DNA of 54,470 nt from an uncultured Acidimicrobiales bacterium (GTDB lineage Bacteria; Actinomycetota; Acidimicrobiia; Acidimicrobiales; CADCTF01): the NCBI GenBank assembly GCA_902805655.1, contig CADCTF010000053.1, forward strand, positions 69,664 through 124,133, read 5' to 3'. The notes beneath the pieces were generated by a model. It was given only the letters and a program-made list of their open reading frames with translations. It was not told where the DNA came from and searched no databases. Of the stretch, positions 34,819 through 43,265 are shown in pieces. Position 1 is the stretch's first letter. Each line of letters starts with the position of its first letter. The translations under genes were made by a program, and so were the position numbers.

Positions 34819-36660
34819 TCAGCCGGTCGACCGGCCCGTGAGGACGTCGGCGATGGAGCGCACGCGCGGGTCGGCTTCGATGTCCTCGAGCGGCGCCGGA
34901 AGAGCGAGCGACCAGTTGGTGCCGCCGGTGGTGCCCGGGTAGTTCGGGCGCTCCACCTCGCCCAGCGCATCGTCGAGCGACGCAGTGACGATGGCCGAGG
35001 GCGACTCGCCCAACAGCTCGTAGAGACGCTGGGTCACCTCCGTCACCGAGGCGTCCGGCGCAGCCCGTGTCCACCGCGCGAGCTTCGACCGCAGCTCCTC
35101 GGTCGACTCCACGTTCGGCTCCATGCCCCGTGAGCGCTGCGCCTCCAGATCGGCCCCCGTCCAGAGGCCCGCCACGGTCGGCAGGTCGTGGGTGGTGACG
35201 GCGCCGAGCGACTGCTTCGGGAAGTGACTCGGCGGATCGGGCTCGAACCAGGCCAGGCGGTACGACAGCACGTTGCGCGCCGCCAGCTCCTTGCGCACGT
35301 CCGGCTCGACCGTGCCGAGGTCCTCCCCTACGACGTAGGCGCCACTGCGATGGCTCTCCAGCGAAAGGATGTCGAGCAGGTCGGATGACGGGTACTGCAC
35401 GTACCCGCCGGCCGCTGGGCCGCCTCCGTCCTGCGGGATCCAGAAGAGGCGGAAGAGACCCATGACGTGGTCGAAGCGAAGCCCTCCCGCGTGGCGGAAC
35501 CCGGCCCGAACCGTCTGCACGAACGGCTCGTAGCAGGCGGCGCGCAGCTTCCACGGGTCGAACGGCGGGAGGCCCCAGTCCTGACCCTTGGTGTTGTACT
35601 CGTCCGGCTGCGCCCCGACCGACACGCTCGGCACGAGCGCGTCCTGCCACAACCAGGCATCGGCGCCGTTCGGGTCGACACCGATGGCCAGGTCCTGCAT
35701 CAGGTCGATGTCACGGCCCGCCGCCTCGAGCTGGCGATCCACCAGCCACTGCAACCACATGTGGAACCGCACGCGGCCGTCGTGGGCATCGGCGAAGGCG
35801 GCCACCCCGCCCGCCCTCGGGTGACCGAGACCATCGGGCCACAACCTCGAGTCGGACCCGTGCTGCTCCACGATCGTGCAGTGGATGGCGTAGCTCTGCA
35901 GCACGTCTCCCCCGTCACGCGTGAACGCGTCGAAGGTCGGATCCCCGGGGAACAGCTCCCACAGCCGCCCGAGGGCGGAGAGCTTCAGCGAGAACACCGC
36001 GTCGCGATCGATCCGTCGATCGCGGTTGAGCGAACGGCCGCCCGCGATCACCTCGTTCAGCTGGTCACCCAGGGCGGCAGCGCCTGGCACGTCCTCCACC
36101 CGGAGGTAGAGCGGGTTCCGGAACGACCGGCTGCTCGGGTAGTAGGGGCTCGGCTCCTGCTGAGGCGTGGGGGCCGCCGCGTGCAGCGGGTTGAGCAGCA
36201 GCAGCCCCGCCCCATGCGCCTTCGACCAACCTGCGAAGCGTCGCAGGTCGCCCAGGTCGCCCATGCCCCAGCTCGACGCCGACCGCAGCGCGTACAGCTG
36301 CACCGACCAGCCCCACACGTCGAGATCCGCCGGTAGGTGACACGCGCCGGGCGACACGATGAGCCGCTCTCGAGAGCCGTCGTCCTCGGAGATCAGGTCG
36401 TGGTAGCCGAGGGGCGCGCCGGAGAACCCGTGCACCACCGGCTCCTCCCCACCGTCCTCCGTGCGGAGCACCCACCGGCCCTCGAGGTCGAGCGGCTGCC
36501 CCGCTCGTACGATCCGCAGGGCCGGTGCCGCCGGTGGCTCGTCGCCCTCTGCGCCCATCGCCGCAAGCAGCGCGGATGTCGTCTCGGCCGTTGCATCGCG
36601 CCAGGTACCGGCCGCGTCGGTGTAGCCCGAGGCGATGCCCCAGGCGCTCGGATTCGCCAC
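34819..36660 (-). CDS. malQ: 4-alpha-glucanotransferase (amylomaltase, GH77)
   Basis: This enzyme of about 613 residues transfers alpha-1,4-glucan segments between malto-oligosaccharides. Conserved motifs are SSWGMGDLGDLR, SPYYPSSRSFRNPLYL, GLRFDHVMGLFRLFWIP (nucleophile Asp), VGEDLGTV (acid/base Glu) and TTHDLPTVAGLW (third Asp). GTG 36660 (VANPSAWG) is preferred because TAGTGT ends 7 nt upstream, matching the leaderless pattern; GTG 36678 is 6 codons longer and would begin upstream of that box. Alpha-glucan metabolism is otherwise not represented here except for the GH36 enzyme. Confidence 0.94.
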   Translation of the reverse strand: MANPSAWGIASGYTDAAGTWRDATAETTSALLAAMGAEGDEPPAAPALRIVRAGQPLDLEGRWVLRTEDGGEEPVVHGFSGAPLGYHDLISEDDGSRERLIVSPGACHLPADLDVWGWSVQLYALRSASSWGMGDLGDLRRFAGWSKAHGAGLLLLNPLHAAAPTPQQEPSPYYPSSRSFRNPLYLRVEDVPGAAALGDQLNEVIAGGRSLNRDRRIDRDAVFSLKLSALGRLWELFPGDPTFDAFTRDGGDVLQSYAIHCTIVEQHGSDSRLWPDGLGHPRAGGVAAFADAHDGRVRFHMWLQWLVDRQLEAAGRDIDLMQDLAIGVDPNGADAWLWQDALVPSVSVGAQPDEYNTKGQDWGLPPFDPWKLRAACYEPFVQTVRAGFRHAGGLRFDHVMGLFRLFWIPQDGGGPAAGGYVQYPSSDLLDILSLESHRSGAYVVGEDLGTVEPDVRKELAARNVLSYRLAWFEPDPPSHFPKQSLGAVTTHDLPTVAGLWTGADLEAQRSRGMEPNVESTEELRSKLARWTRAAPDASVTEVTQRLYELLGESPSAIVTASLDDALGEVERPNYPGTTGGTNWSLALPAPLEDIEADPRVRSIADVLTGRSTG

Positions 36661-36667
36661 GCGGCGG

Positions 36668-36673
36668 ACACTA
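36668..36673 (-). promoter_or_regulatory. -10 box of malQ (TAGTGT)
   Basis: TAGTGT with a 7-nt gap to GTG 36660. It shares a 56-bp intergenic region with the divergent promoter at 36704. Confidence 0.45.
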
Positions 36674-36703
36674 CCCACGGGATTCGCAGACCAGTCCGCT
36701 GAG

Positions 36704-36709
36704 TAGCCT
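36704..36709 (+). promoter_or_regulatory. -10 box of phytoene-desaturase-like gene (TAGCCT)
   Basis: TAGCCT ends 7 nt before the ATG at 36717. Confidence 0.5.
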
Positions 36710-36716
36710 GCAACGG

Positions 36717-38297
36717 ATGCCCGACGCCGTCGTCATCGGAGCCGGGCCGAACGGCCTGGCGGCGGCCAACGTCCTCGCCGCCCGCGGCTGGACGGTCGCC
36801 GTCCTCGAGGCCCAGTCCCAACCCGGCGGCGCCGTGCGCTCGGCGGAGCTGATCGAGCCGGGCTACACGAACGACCTGTTCAGCTCCTTCTATCCGCTGG
36901 CAGTGGCGTCGCCGGTGTTCGGGGCCATGGACCTGGCCGACCACGGCCTCCGGTGGTGCCGATCGCCGCTCGCTCTGGCCCATCCCACCCTCGACGGCTC
37001 GTGCCCCGTCGTGTCGAGCGACCTCGACGAGACCTGCGCGTCACTCGACGCCGGTCATCCCGGTGACGGCGACCGCTGGCGCGACCTGTACTCCCGATGG
37101 CAGCGGCTGGAGCCGAGCATCATCGGCGCCCTCACCGGGCCGTTCCCGCCCGTGCGAGCGGGTCTCCGCCTCGTGGGGTCCATACCTCCGTCCGAGCTCC
37201 CGGCGTTCGTCCGCTTCGCGCTCCTGCCCGTGCGGCGGATGGGCGAGGAGGAGTTCCGAGGCGAGCAGGCCCGCCGCCTGATGGCGGGGAACGCCCTTCA
37301 CGCCGACTTCAGCCCCGAGGCGGCCATCAGCGGCTTCTTCGGGTGGCTCCTCATGGGCCTGGCCCAAGGTCACGGCTTTCCCGTGCCCGAGGGTGGCGCG
37401 GGAAGCCTGACCGCAGCCCTCGTGGCGCGGATGCAGTCCCACGGCGCCACGCTGACGTGTGATGCCCCCGTGACGTCGGTGGTGATCCGCAGAGGCCGGG
37501 CCGTCGGCGTCCGCCTGGCGGATGGAACCGAGGTGGAGGCCAAGCGGGCGGTGATCGCGGACGTAGCCGCCCCGTCGCTGTTCCTCGACCTGGTCGGTGA
37601 GCAGCACCTTCCGGCCTCCTACCTCGAGGGGATCCGGCGCTTCCAATGGGATCTGGCCACCGTCAAGGTCGACTGGAACCTGGACGGGCCGATCCCGTGG
37701 TCCTCACCCGAGGCCCGGCGGGCCGGCACGGTGCACGTGGCCGACTCGGTCGACGCGCTCACCATGGGCACGGCCGCCCTCTCGACCGGTCAGATACCGG
37801 ACCGCCCCTTCCTCCTGGTCGGCCAGCAGAGCATGGTCGACCCGACCCGGCAGCCGGCCGGCAAAGAGTCCGCCTGGGCGTACACCCATGTGCCCCAGCA
37901 CGTGCGTGGTGACGTCGGCGGGGAGGATCTTCGCGGCGTCTGGGACGAGCGCGAGACGGAGGTCTTCGTCGCCCGAATGGAGCACGAGATCGAGATGCTG
38001 GCGCCGGGATTCGGCGCGCTGATCCGGGGACGGCACGTCTTCACTCCGTCGAAGATGGAGGCAGCCGACGCCAACCTGCGTCACGGCGCGATCAACGGCG
38101 GCACCGCGCAGCTGCACCAACAGCTCGTCTTCCGGCCGGTTCCGGGCGCGGGCCGGCCGGGAACCCCGGTGAAGGGCCTCTTCCTGGGGTCGGCCTCCGC
38201 GCATCCGGGTGGCGGCGTGCACGGCGCGTGCGGGGCCAACGCGGCCCGGGCTGCGATCGCGGCGGAGTGGCGACGGGCTGTCCCCTTCCGCCGCTGA
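36717..38297 (+). CDS. Phytoene-desaturase-like FAD-dependent oxidoreductase (PYROXD2 type)
   Basis: This 526-residue flavoprotein belongs to the carotenoid/retinoid dehydrogenase superfamily. It starts with VVIGAGPNGLAAANVLAARG and VLEAQSQPGGAVRSAE (FAD loop and GG doublet) and ends with GLFLGSASAHPGGGVHGACGANAA (second FAD contact). The substrate-binding middle domain is unremarkable. The branch resembles PYROXD2-like proteins more than CrtI, so an isoprenoid substrate is a guess. No other carotenoid gene is nearby except the geranylgeranyl-reductase-like gene 5 kb upstream. Confidence 0.88.
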   Translation: MPDAVVIGAGPNGLAAANVLAARGWTVAVLEAQSQPGGAVRSAELIEPGYTNDLFSSFYPLAVASPVFGAMDLADHGLRWCRSPLALAHPTLDGSCPVVSSDLDETCASLDAGHPGDGDRWRDLYSRWQRLEPSIIGALTGPFPPVRAGLRLVGSIPPSELPAFVRFALLPVRRMGEEEFRGEQARRLMAGNALHADFSPEAAISGFFGWLLMGLAQGHGFPVPEGGAGSLTAALVARMQSHGATLTCDAPVTSVVIRRGRAVGVRLADGTEVEAKRAVIADVAAPSLFLDLVGEQHLPASYLEGIRRFQWDLATVKVDWNLDGPIPWSSPEARRAGTVHVADSVDALTMGTAALSTGQIPDRPFLLVGQQSMVDPTRQPAGKESAWAYTHVPQHVRGDVGGEDLRGVWDERETEVFVARMEHEIEMLAPGFGALIRGRHVFTPSKMEAADANLRHGAINGGTAQLHQQLVFRPVPGAGRPGTPVKGLFLGSASAHPGGGVHGACGANAARAAIAAEWRRAVPFRR

Positions 38298-38337
38298 GTG
38301 GAGCGGATTCCGGCCGGGCGACCCTCCGGTCCGAAGG

Positions 38338-38772
38338 TCAGGCCCGGGCGGACATCGGGGCGAAGCGCTTCCGCATGGTGAGCACCGTGCCCCGACCATC
38401 CGGACCCTTCGCCATGTCGACCTCGGTCATGAGACCCCGGATGATCGACAGGCCGCGACCCGACAGCGCCTCCGGCGACGGCTGGGGAAGGCTCGACGGC
38501 TCGAAGCCCGAGCCTTCGTCCGTCACCACCACCACCGCCTCGTGGTCGGACAGGTCAGCGCTGAGGCGGAAGCTCCCATCTGCGTCGGACGACTCGCGGT
38601 ACGCATGGCGGATGACGTTGGCGCACGCCTCGTCCATGGCGAGCACCACCTCGTCGGCCACCTCCCGAGCGACACCGAGGTCTTCGAAGAAGCCGAAGAA
38701 GACGCGCCGTATCCGTGGAAGCAGGCGAGCCTCGAGAGGAAGGGTCACGTCGAAGGCAAGTCGCATGCGCAC
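38338..38772 (-). CDS. RsbW/SpoIIAB-like ATP-binding (anti-sigma factor kinase-type) protein
   Basis: This protein of about 144 residues has a single HATPase_c_2 (GHKL) domain: N box DEACANVIRHAY, G1 box VTDEGSGFEP and G2 box GRGLSIIRGLM. Such proteins bind sigma factors or phosphorylate anti-anti-sigma factors. No sigma or STAS gene is adjacent, so its partner lies elsewhere. GTG 38772 is proposed because it is 7 nt downstream of a GGGTAC box; ATG 38766 is the alternative and gives two fewer residues. The much longer open frame upstream overlaps the hydrolase antisense and is not coding. Confidence 0.85.
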   Translation of the reverse strand: MRMRLAFDVTLPLEARLLPRIRRVFFGFFEDLGVAREVADEVVLAMDEACANVIRHAYRESSDADGSFRLSADLSDHEAVVVVTDEGSGFEPSSLPQPSPEALSGRGLSIIRGLMTEVDMAKGPDGRGTVLTMRKRFAPMSARA

Positions 38773-38779
38773 AGGGCGA

Positions 38780-38806
38780 GTACCCGGTGGTGAACATGGA
38801 CAAACC
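38780..38806 (-). promoter_or_regulatory. Sigma-B/sigma-F type promoter (GTTT-N16-GGGTAC)
   Basis: On the minus strand GGTTTG (38806-38801) is followed 16 nt after GTTT by GGGTAC (38785-38780). This matches the stress-sigma consensus GTTT-N14-16-GGGTA(T/C) of Bacillus sigma-B and mycobacterial sigma-F. It directly precedes the RsbW-like gene, which points to autoregulation. Confidence 0.5.
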
Positions 38807-38838
38807 ACTCGGCCGGAGGGCCGGACGTGCCACTGCGT

Positions 38839-38844
38839 TACGGT
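38839..38844 (+). promoter_or_regulatory. -10 box of alpha/beta hydrolase gene (TACGGT)
   Basis: TACGGT ends 6 nt before GTG 38851 and argues for that start rather than GTG 38827. Confidence 0.5.
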
Positions 38845-38850
38845 GCCGCC

Positions 38851-39687
38851 GTGCCGGCGATCACACCCGATGGCGTCCACGTCGCGACCTATGACCTGGG
38901 CGGTCACGGCCCTCCCCTGCTGCTGGCCCACGCCACCGGGTTCCATGGCCGCGTGCTCGGTCCACTCGCCACCGAGCTCGCCGGTCACTTCCACTGCTGG
39001 GCCTTCGACGAGCGGGGTCACGGCGACACTCCGGCCCGGTCGGACGGTGACTTCGACTGGCGGGGGTTCGCGGCCGACGCGCTGGCCGTGGTCGACACCG
39101 TCGGACTCCAGCGTCCGTTCGCCTTCGGCCATTCGTGCGGCGGCGCCGCCCTCCTCCTGGCTGAACAGGCGAGGCCCGGCACGTTCGCCGGGCTGTTCCT
39201 CTACGAACCGGTGCTCTTCCCCCCGCGGCCGGACGGCTCCGCCACGCCGGGTTCGGGCACACCACTGGCCGCCGGTGCGCGTCGCCGCCGGGACGTGTTC
39301 CCCTCGCACGAGGACGCGTTCGCCAACTACGCCTCGAAGCCGCCATTCTCCCGGCTCGACCCGGCCGCGCTGCGGGCCTACGTCGACCACGGCTTCGTCC
39401 GAGCCGACGACGGCGTCCGCCTCAAGTGCCGTCCCGAGAACGAGGCCAGGACCTACGAGGCGGCGGCCACGCACACCGCCTTCGACCACCTGTCCGAGGT
39501 GAGCTGCCCGGTGACGATCGCGTGCGGCGAGCATGCCGACACCTTCGACGAGGCCCTGATCGTGCAGCAGGCGGCCCGGCTGCCGCACGGCAGGACCATG
39601 GTGCTCCCGGGCCTCAGCCACTTCGGGCCCATGGAGAACCCGGGCATGGTGGCGCGGGCCGTGGCGGACGCACTCGCTGCCGGGTAA
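38851..39687 (+). CDS. Alpha/beta hydrolase
   Basis: This protein of about 278 residues has AHATGFHGRV (oxyanion region), FDERGHGDTPAR, the nucleophile elbow GHSCGG, IACGEHADTFDEAL with the likely acidic residue, and PGLSHFGPMENP with the catalytic His. It resembles haloalkane-dehalogenase or esterase-like hydrolases with unknown substrate. GTG 38851 (VPAITPDGVHVATYDLGG) is chosen for its TACGGT box; GTG 38827 adds 8 residues. It is divergent from the RsbW-like gene. Confidence 0.85.
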   Translation: MPAITPDGVHVATYDLGGHGPPLLLAHATGFHGRVLGPLATELAGHFHCWAFDERGHGDTPARSDGDFDWRGFAADALAVVDTVGLQRPFAFGHSCGGAALLLAEQARPGTFAGLFLYEPVLFPPRPDGSATPGSGTPLAAGARRRRDVFPSHEDAFANYASKPPFSRLDPAALRAYVDHGFVRADDGVRLKCRPENEARTYEAAATHTAFDHLSEVSCPVTIACGEHADTFDEALIVQQAARLPHGRTMVLPGLSHFGPMENPGMVARAVADALAAG

Positions 39688-39690
39688 ATC

Positions 39691-39700
39691 ACACGCGTGT
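39691..39700. promoter_or_regulatory. Perfect palindrome ACACGCGTGT, possible operator
   Basis: The palindrome lies between the hydrolase stop and a TACGGT hexamer (39714-39719) that could be the -10 of the nuclease gene, so it would overlap the -35 region. No cognate regulator is identified. Confidence 0.3.
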
Positions 39701-39728
39701 CACACCTCAGGTCTACGGTTTGGAGGCG

Positions 39729-40592
39729 ATGAGCCTTCCCCTTCCCACCTCGCTGACGCCTTCGAAGGTGTCGTCCTTCAAGGACTGTGCGCTGGCCTTC
39801 CGCTTCTCGGCGATAGACCGCCTCCCGGAGCCGGCCTCCCCCGCCGCCTACAAGGGCACGCTCGTGCACCGGGCCCTGCAGCTGCTGTTCTGGGACGAGC
39901 CGGCCGGCTCCCGCTCGATGGCCGCGGCCATGGCCAAGCTCGAGCAGGCATGGGCTGAGGCACAGGACGATCCAGAGTTCGTCGAGCTGTCGCTCACCGA
40001 GGCCGACGTCACCGACTTCCGGGCCGACGCGGAGCTGCTCGTGCGCCGCTACTTCGAGCTGGAGGATCCCGACCAGGTGCAGGTCATCGGCACCGAGCTG
40101 CGGCTGGAGGTCGAGATCGGCAGCTTGAAGCTGCGAGGCATCATCGACCGTCTCGAGCTCGACAGCAACGGCGACCTGGTGGTCACCGACTACAAGACCG
40201 GCAGGTCGCCCGGCGCCAGCTTCGAGCAGAGCCGCATGGGCGGGGTGCACTTCTATGCCTTCCTCTGCGAGCAGGTGCTCGGGGTGCGCCCGGTCCGGAT
40301 CCAGCTGCTGCACCTGCGCGAGCCGGTGGCGATCAGCATGGTGCCGTCCGACCAGTCCATCCGCGGTCTCCAGCAGCGCACCCAGGCGATCTGGTCCGCC
40401 GTCGAACGAGCCTGCGAGACCGACAGCTTCAAGCCCAAGCCTGGGCGACTGTGCGATTGGTGCTCGTTCAAGGCGTACTGCCCGGCGTTCGGCGGTGACC
40501 CGCAGGGGGCGCTCGACGTGGTGGCCGCCCGCTCGACGGCCGGTTCCACCACATCCACCGCTGTAGCACCACACCTCTCCGTCGCCGTCTGA
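39729..40592 (+). CDS. PD-(D/E)XK nuclease family protein with Fe-S cysteine set (RecB/Cas4-like)
   Basis: This 287-residue protein has GTLVHRALQ (motif with catalytic His), IIDRLELD and VVTDYKTGR (Asp and DYK, the PD-(D/E)XK core), and a QxxxY-like segment (SRMGGVHFYAFL). Cys20 and three C-terminal cysteines in LCDWCSFKAYC form the four-Cys iron-sulfur clamp seen in AddB, RecB-like and Cas4 nucleases. It is probably a single-strand exonuclease for DNA repair. No cas genes or helicase subunits are adjacent. The ATG at 39729 has a GGAGG just upstream at an unusually short spacing. Confidence 0.88.
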   Translation: MSLPLPTSLTPSKVSSFKDCALAFRFSAIDRLPEPASPAAYKGTLVHRALQLLFWDEPAGSRSMAAAMAKLEQAWAEAQDDPEFVELSLTEADVTDFRADAELLVRRYFELEDPDQVQVIGTELRLEVEIGSLKLRGIIDRLELDSNGDLVVTDYKTGRSPGASFEQSRMGGVHFYAFLCEQVLGVRPVRIQLLHLREPVAISMVPSDQSIRGLQQRTQAIWSAVERACETDSFKPKPGRLCDWCSFKAYCPAFGGDPQGALDVVAARSTAGSTTSTAVAPHLSVAV

Positions 40593-40610
40593 CGCATCCC
40601 GCCGGCGCAC

Positions 40611-40616
40611 TACGTT
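40611..40616 (+). promoter_or_regulatory. -10 box of PAP2 gene (TACGTT)
   Basis: TACGTT ends 8 nt before the ATG at 40625. Confidence 0.45.
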
Positions 40617-40624
40617 TCTGCGGC

Positions 40625-41212
40625 ATGAAGCGCACGCTCCGGCTGCCCCTGCCGTACGAGCGGCGGGTCGCCGCCTTCGACGCCGCCGTCGACCGGCAGT
40701 TCGACCGGCTCCGGGGCCGGCGACTGGCCGACCGCGTCTTCTACGGCGCGTCCACCGTCGGTGACCACGGCATGATCTGGCTGTTCCTCGGCGCGCTGCG
40801 CGGCCTGCGCAGCAACGCCCACTGGCCCGCCGCCGTGCGCCTCGGCATCGGGGTCGGGGTCGAGTCCGCGATCGTCAACCTCGGCATCAAGTCGTTCTTC
40901 CGCCGGCCTCGGCCCGTGTCGGAGATCGTGCGGCCGCTCAAGCTCCGCACCCCGCTGACGAGCAGCTTCCCGAGCGGCCACGCCACCTCCGCCTTCATGT
41001 CCGCCGGGCTGCTGTCCGACGGCGACCGACGGCTGCGGCCCTTGTACTACGGCCTCGCCGTCCTGGTGGCGTCGAGCCGGGTCTACGTCAGGATCCACCA
41101 CGCCTCTGACGTGGTGGCCGGCGTCCTGGTGGGCGTGGGCCTCGGAGCGCTCGGCCGGAGGCTCTTTCCGCTGCCGGTGGCGCCGGTGCCCAGCTCGCTG
41201 CCGGAATCCTGA
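40625..41212 (+). CDS. PAP2 family phosphatase
   Basis: This 195-residue phosphatidic-acid-phosphatase-2 family membrane enzyme has all three motifs: KSFFRRPRP (KxxxxxxRP), SFPSGHATS (PSGH) and SRVYVRIHHASDV (SRxxxxxHxxxD). The hydrophobicity is modest, with helices around the motifs. It could convert phosphatidic acid to diacylglycerol, which would feed the WS/DGAT encoded 0.7 kb downstream, or act on polyprenyl phosphates. The ATG has a TACGTT box 8 nt upstream. Confidence 0.9.
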   Translation: MKRTLRLPLPYERRVAAFDAAVDRQFDRLRGRRLADRVFYGASTVGDHGMIWLFLGALRGLRSNAHWPAAVRLGIGVGVESAIVNLGIKSFFRRPRPVSEIVRPLKLRTPLTSSFPSGHATSAFMSAGLLSDGDRRLRPLYYGLAVLVASSRVYVRIHHASDVVAGVLVGVGLGALGRRLFPLPVAPVPSSLPES

Positions 41213-41237
41213 CCGGCCGGCGGGGGTTGACCTGAGG

Positions 41238-41837
41238 ATGAGCACCTTCTCCGTCGCCTGGGACTACCGCTGCCCGTTCGCCCGCAACGCCCACGAGCAC
41301 CTGATCGCCGGGTTGCGAGCCGGGGCGCAGTGGGACGTCACCTTCGCCCCGTTCTCGCTCGGGCAGGTGCACGTGGCCGACGGAGAGCCGGACGTGTGGG
41401 ACGACGACACCAAGACGTCCGGCCTGATCGCCATGGAGGCCGGCATCGTCGTGCGGGACACGTATCCCGACCGCTTCCTCGATGTCCACCAGGCCTTCTT
41501 CGACGCACGTCACGACGAAGGCCGGGACATCCGCGAGCCCGAGGTCGTGAGGGGTGTGCTCAGCGAGCATGGCGTGGACGCCGATGCCGTCTGGGCCCAG
41601 ATCGAAGAGGGCGGGCCGCGCGAGGTGTTTCGCAAGGAGCACCAGACCATCGTCCAGGAGCACAAGGTGTGGGGCGTACCGACGTTCATGGCGGGCGACG
41701 CCTCCGTCTTCGTCCGCTTGATGACTCGCCCCCAAGGTGATGCCGAGCTGGCCGTGAAGACCATCGACCGGGTGATCGACCTGGTCACCGGCTTCCCGGA
41801 GCTGAACGAGTTCAAGCACACGTCCATCTCGCGCTGA
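41238..41837 (+). CDS. DsbA family (FrnE-like) thioredoxin-fold protein
   Basis: This 199-residue cytoplasmic thioredoxin-fold protein has the WDYRCPFARNAHE active-site region, with a single Cys rather than CxxC, and the cis-Pro loop GVPTFMAG. It resembles 2-hydroxychromene-2-carboxylate isomerase/FrnE proteins, some of which use mycothiol or glutathione. A mycothiol-dependent role would fit a genome with mca, but it is unproven. The ATG at 41238 follows GAGG directly. It sits between the PAP2 and WS/DGAT genes on the same strand. Confidence 0.88.
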   Translation: MSTFSVAWDYRCPFARNAHEHLIAGLRAGAQWDVTFAPFSLGQVHVADGEPDVWDDDTKTSGLIAMEAGIVVRDTYPDRFLDVHQAFFDARHDEGRDIREPEVVRGVLSEHGVDADAVWAQIEEGGPREVFRKEHQTIVQEHKVWGVPTFMAGDASVFVRLMTRPQGDAELAVKTIDRVIDLVTGFPELNEFKHTSISR

Positions 41838-41854
41838 GGCCGGCCGTCGCTGGG

Positions 41855-41860
41855 TAGCCT
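41855..41860 (+). promoter_or_regulatory. -10 box of WS/DGAT gene (TAGCCT)
   Basis: TAGCCT ends 7 nt before GTG 41868. Confidence 0.5.
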
Positions 41861-41867
41861 GCGCCCA

Positions 41868-43265
41868 GTGGGCGGAAGCGACGAGCCCGAGGGCCGCATG
41901 ACGGAGGCCGAGTCGCTGCTCTGGCGCCTCGACGCGGACCCTCGCCTGCGGTCGTCCTTCGTCACCATCAGCTTTCTCGAGGCACCACCCGACTTCGATC
42001 GGTTCCGTCGTCGCATGGCTGCGGCGGTGATCGCAGCTCCTCGCCTGCAACAGCGGCCGGCCTCCGGGGCGCCGTGGATGGTCCGACCGGTCTGGCAACG
42101 TGACCCGGCCTTCGACCTCGACTTCCACCTGCGGCGTCTACACCTTCCCGCGCCCGGGTCGGACCACCAGCTCCTGGAGTGGGCGGCGGGGCAGCACAGC
42201 GAACCGATGGACACGACCCGGGCGCTGTGGCAGTACACCGTCGTGGAGGGCCTCGAGCGGAACAGGGCGGCGCTCGTGACCCGCATGCACCACGCCCTCA
42301 CCGACGGCCTGGGGGGCGTGCGGCTGTCGGCCCTGTTCATGGACGCGAGCCCGTCGCCCACCGAGGCGCTCCCGCTCGACACCGAACACCTTGTGGTGAC
42401 TGACGACGAGGACGAGACCGCCGCACCGGTCCGGGCGCTCGGCGAGGTGCTCGGCGGCCCCCTCCGGTTCGGACGCCGGGTGGCTGGCGCGGCGGTGTCG
42501 ACCGCACTCGCTCCGCAACGTGTGCCGGCTGCGGCCGGGGACGCCACGGAGATGGGGCGCTCGCTGCTGCGTCAGCTCGTGATCACCGACCGGGCGCGGT
42601 CGCCGTTGTGGCGCGGTCGGCGTTCGACAGCCCGGCGCTTCGTCGTGACCAGCATCGATCTCGAGAGGCTCCGCTCGGCCGCGCATGCTCTCGGCGGCAC
42701 GATCAACGATGCCTACGTGTGCATCCTGGCCGGGGCCGCAGGGACGTATCACCGCGAGAGAGGTGCTCCGGTCGACGAGCTGCGCATGTCCATGCCGGTG
42801 AGCACCCGCACCGACCGCTACGCCGGTGGCAACGCGTTCGCGCCCACCCGGGTGCTCGTACCGACGGGCGTCGCCACCCCGCCGGATCGCTTCGCCGAGA
42901 TCGTTCGGCGCCTCGCCACCACCAAGGCGGAGCGGTCTCTCGGCCTGCTGGACCCGCTGGCCGGGTTGCTCCACGTCCTGCCCCCGCCCGTGCTCACCGC
43001 CCTCGCCCGGTCCCAGGCCGACACGGTCGACTTCGCCGCGTCGAACGTGCGCGGCGCCCCGTTCGACCTGTACGTGGCGGGCGCCCGAGTGGAGCGCAAC
43101 CACCCGATGGGTCCGACCGCAGGGACGGCGTTCAACGCGACCGTCATGTCCTACAACGGCCGGCTCGATCTCGGTCTCAACGTGGATCTGGCCGCCGTGG
43201 ACGACCCTGAGGCGTTGCTGCGCCACGTCGACGAGGCCGCAGCCGAGCTCGTGGCCTTCGCCTAG
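41868..43265 (+). CDS. Wax ester synthase / diacylglycerol acyltransferase (WS/DGAT)
   Basis: This 465-residue acyltransferase has the catalytic motif HHALTDG (His142, Asp146), the TRALWQYTVVEGL segment (PLW-type motif), and the C-terminal SNVRGAPFDLYVAGARVE and GTAFNATVMSYNGRLDLGLNVD motifs. It esterifies fatty alcohols or diacylglycerol with acyl-CoA to make storage lipid, and is usually membrane- or lipid-droplet-associated. GTG 41868 follows a TAGCCT box; ATG 41898 is an internal alternative. It overlaps the next small gene by one base. Confidence 0.93.
   Translation: MGGSDEPEGRMTEAESLLWRLDADPRLRSSFVTISFLEAPPDFDRFRRRMAAAVIAAPRLQQRPASGAPWMVRPVWQRDPAFDLDFHLRRLHLPAPGSDHQLLEWAAGQHSEPMDTTRALWQYTVVEGLERNRAALVTRMHHALTDGLGGVRLSALFMDASPSPTEALPLDTEHLVVTDDEDETAAPVRALGEVLGGPLRFGRRVAGAAVSTALAPQRVPAAAGDATEMGRSLLRQLVITDRARSPLWRGRRSTARRFVVTSIDLERLRSAAHALGGTINDAYVCILAGAAGTYHRERGAPVDELRMSMPVSTRTDRYAGGNAFAPTRVLVPTGVATPPDRFAEIVRRLATTKAERSLGLLDPLAGLLHVLPPPVLTALARSQADTVDFAASNVRGAPFDLYVAGARVERNHPMGPTAGTAFNATVMSYNGRLDLGLNVDLAAVDDPEALLRHVDEAAAELVAFA

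Noticed and set aside
38773-39621. Long N-terminal extension of the RsbW-like frame
   Set aside because: It is antisense to the alpha/beta hydrolase and has no domain. The GHKL domain is complete from about 38766, and a promoter lies at 38780-38806.
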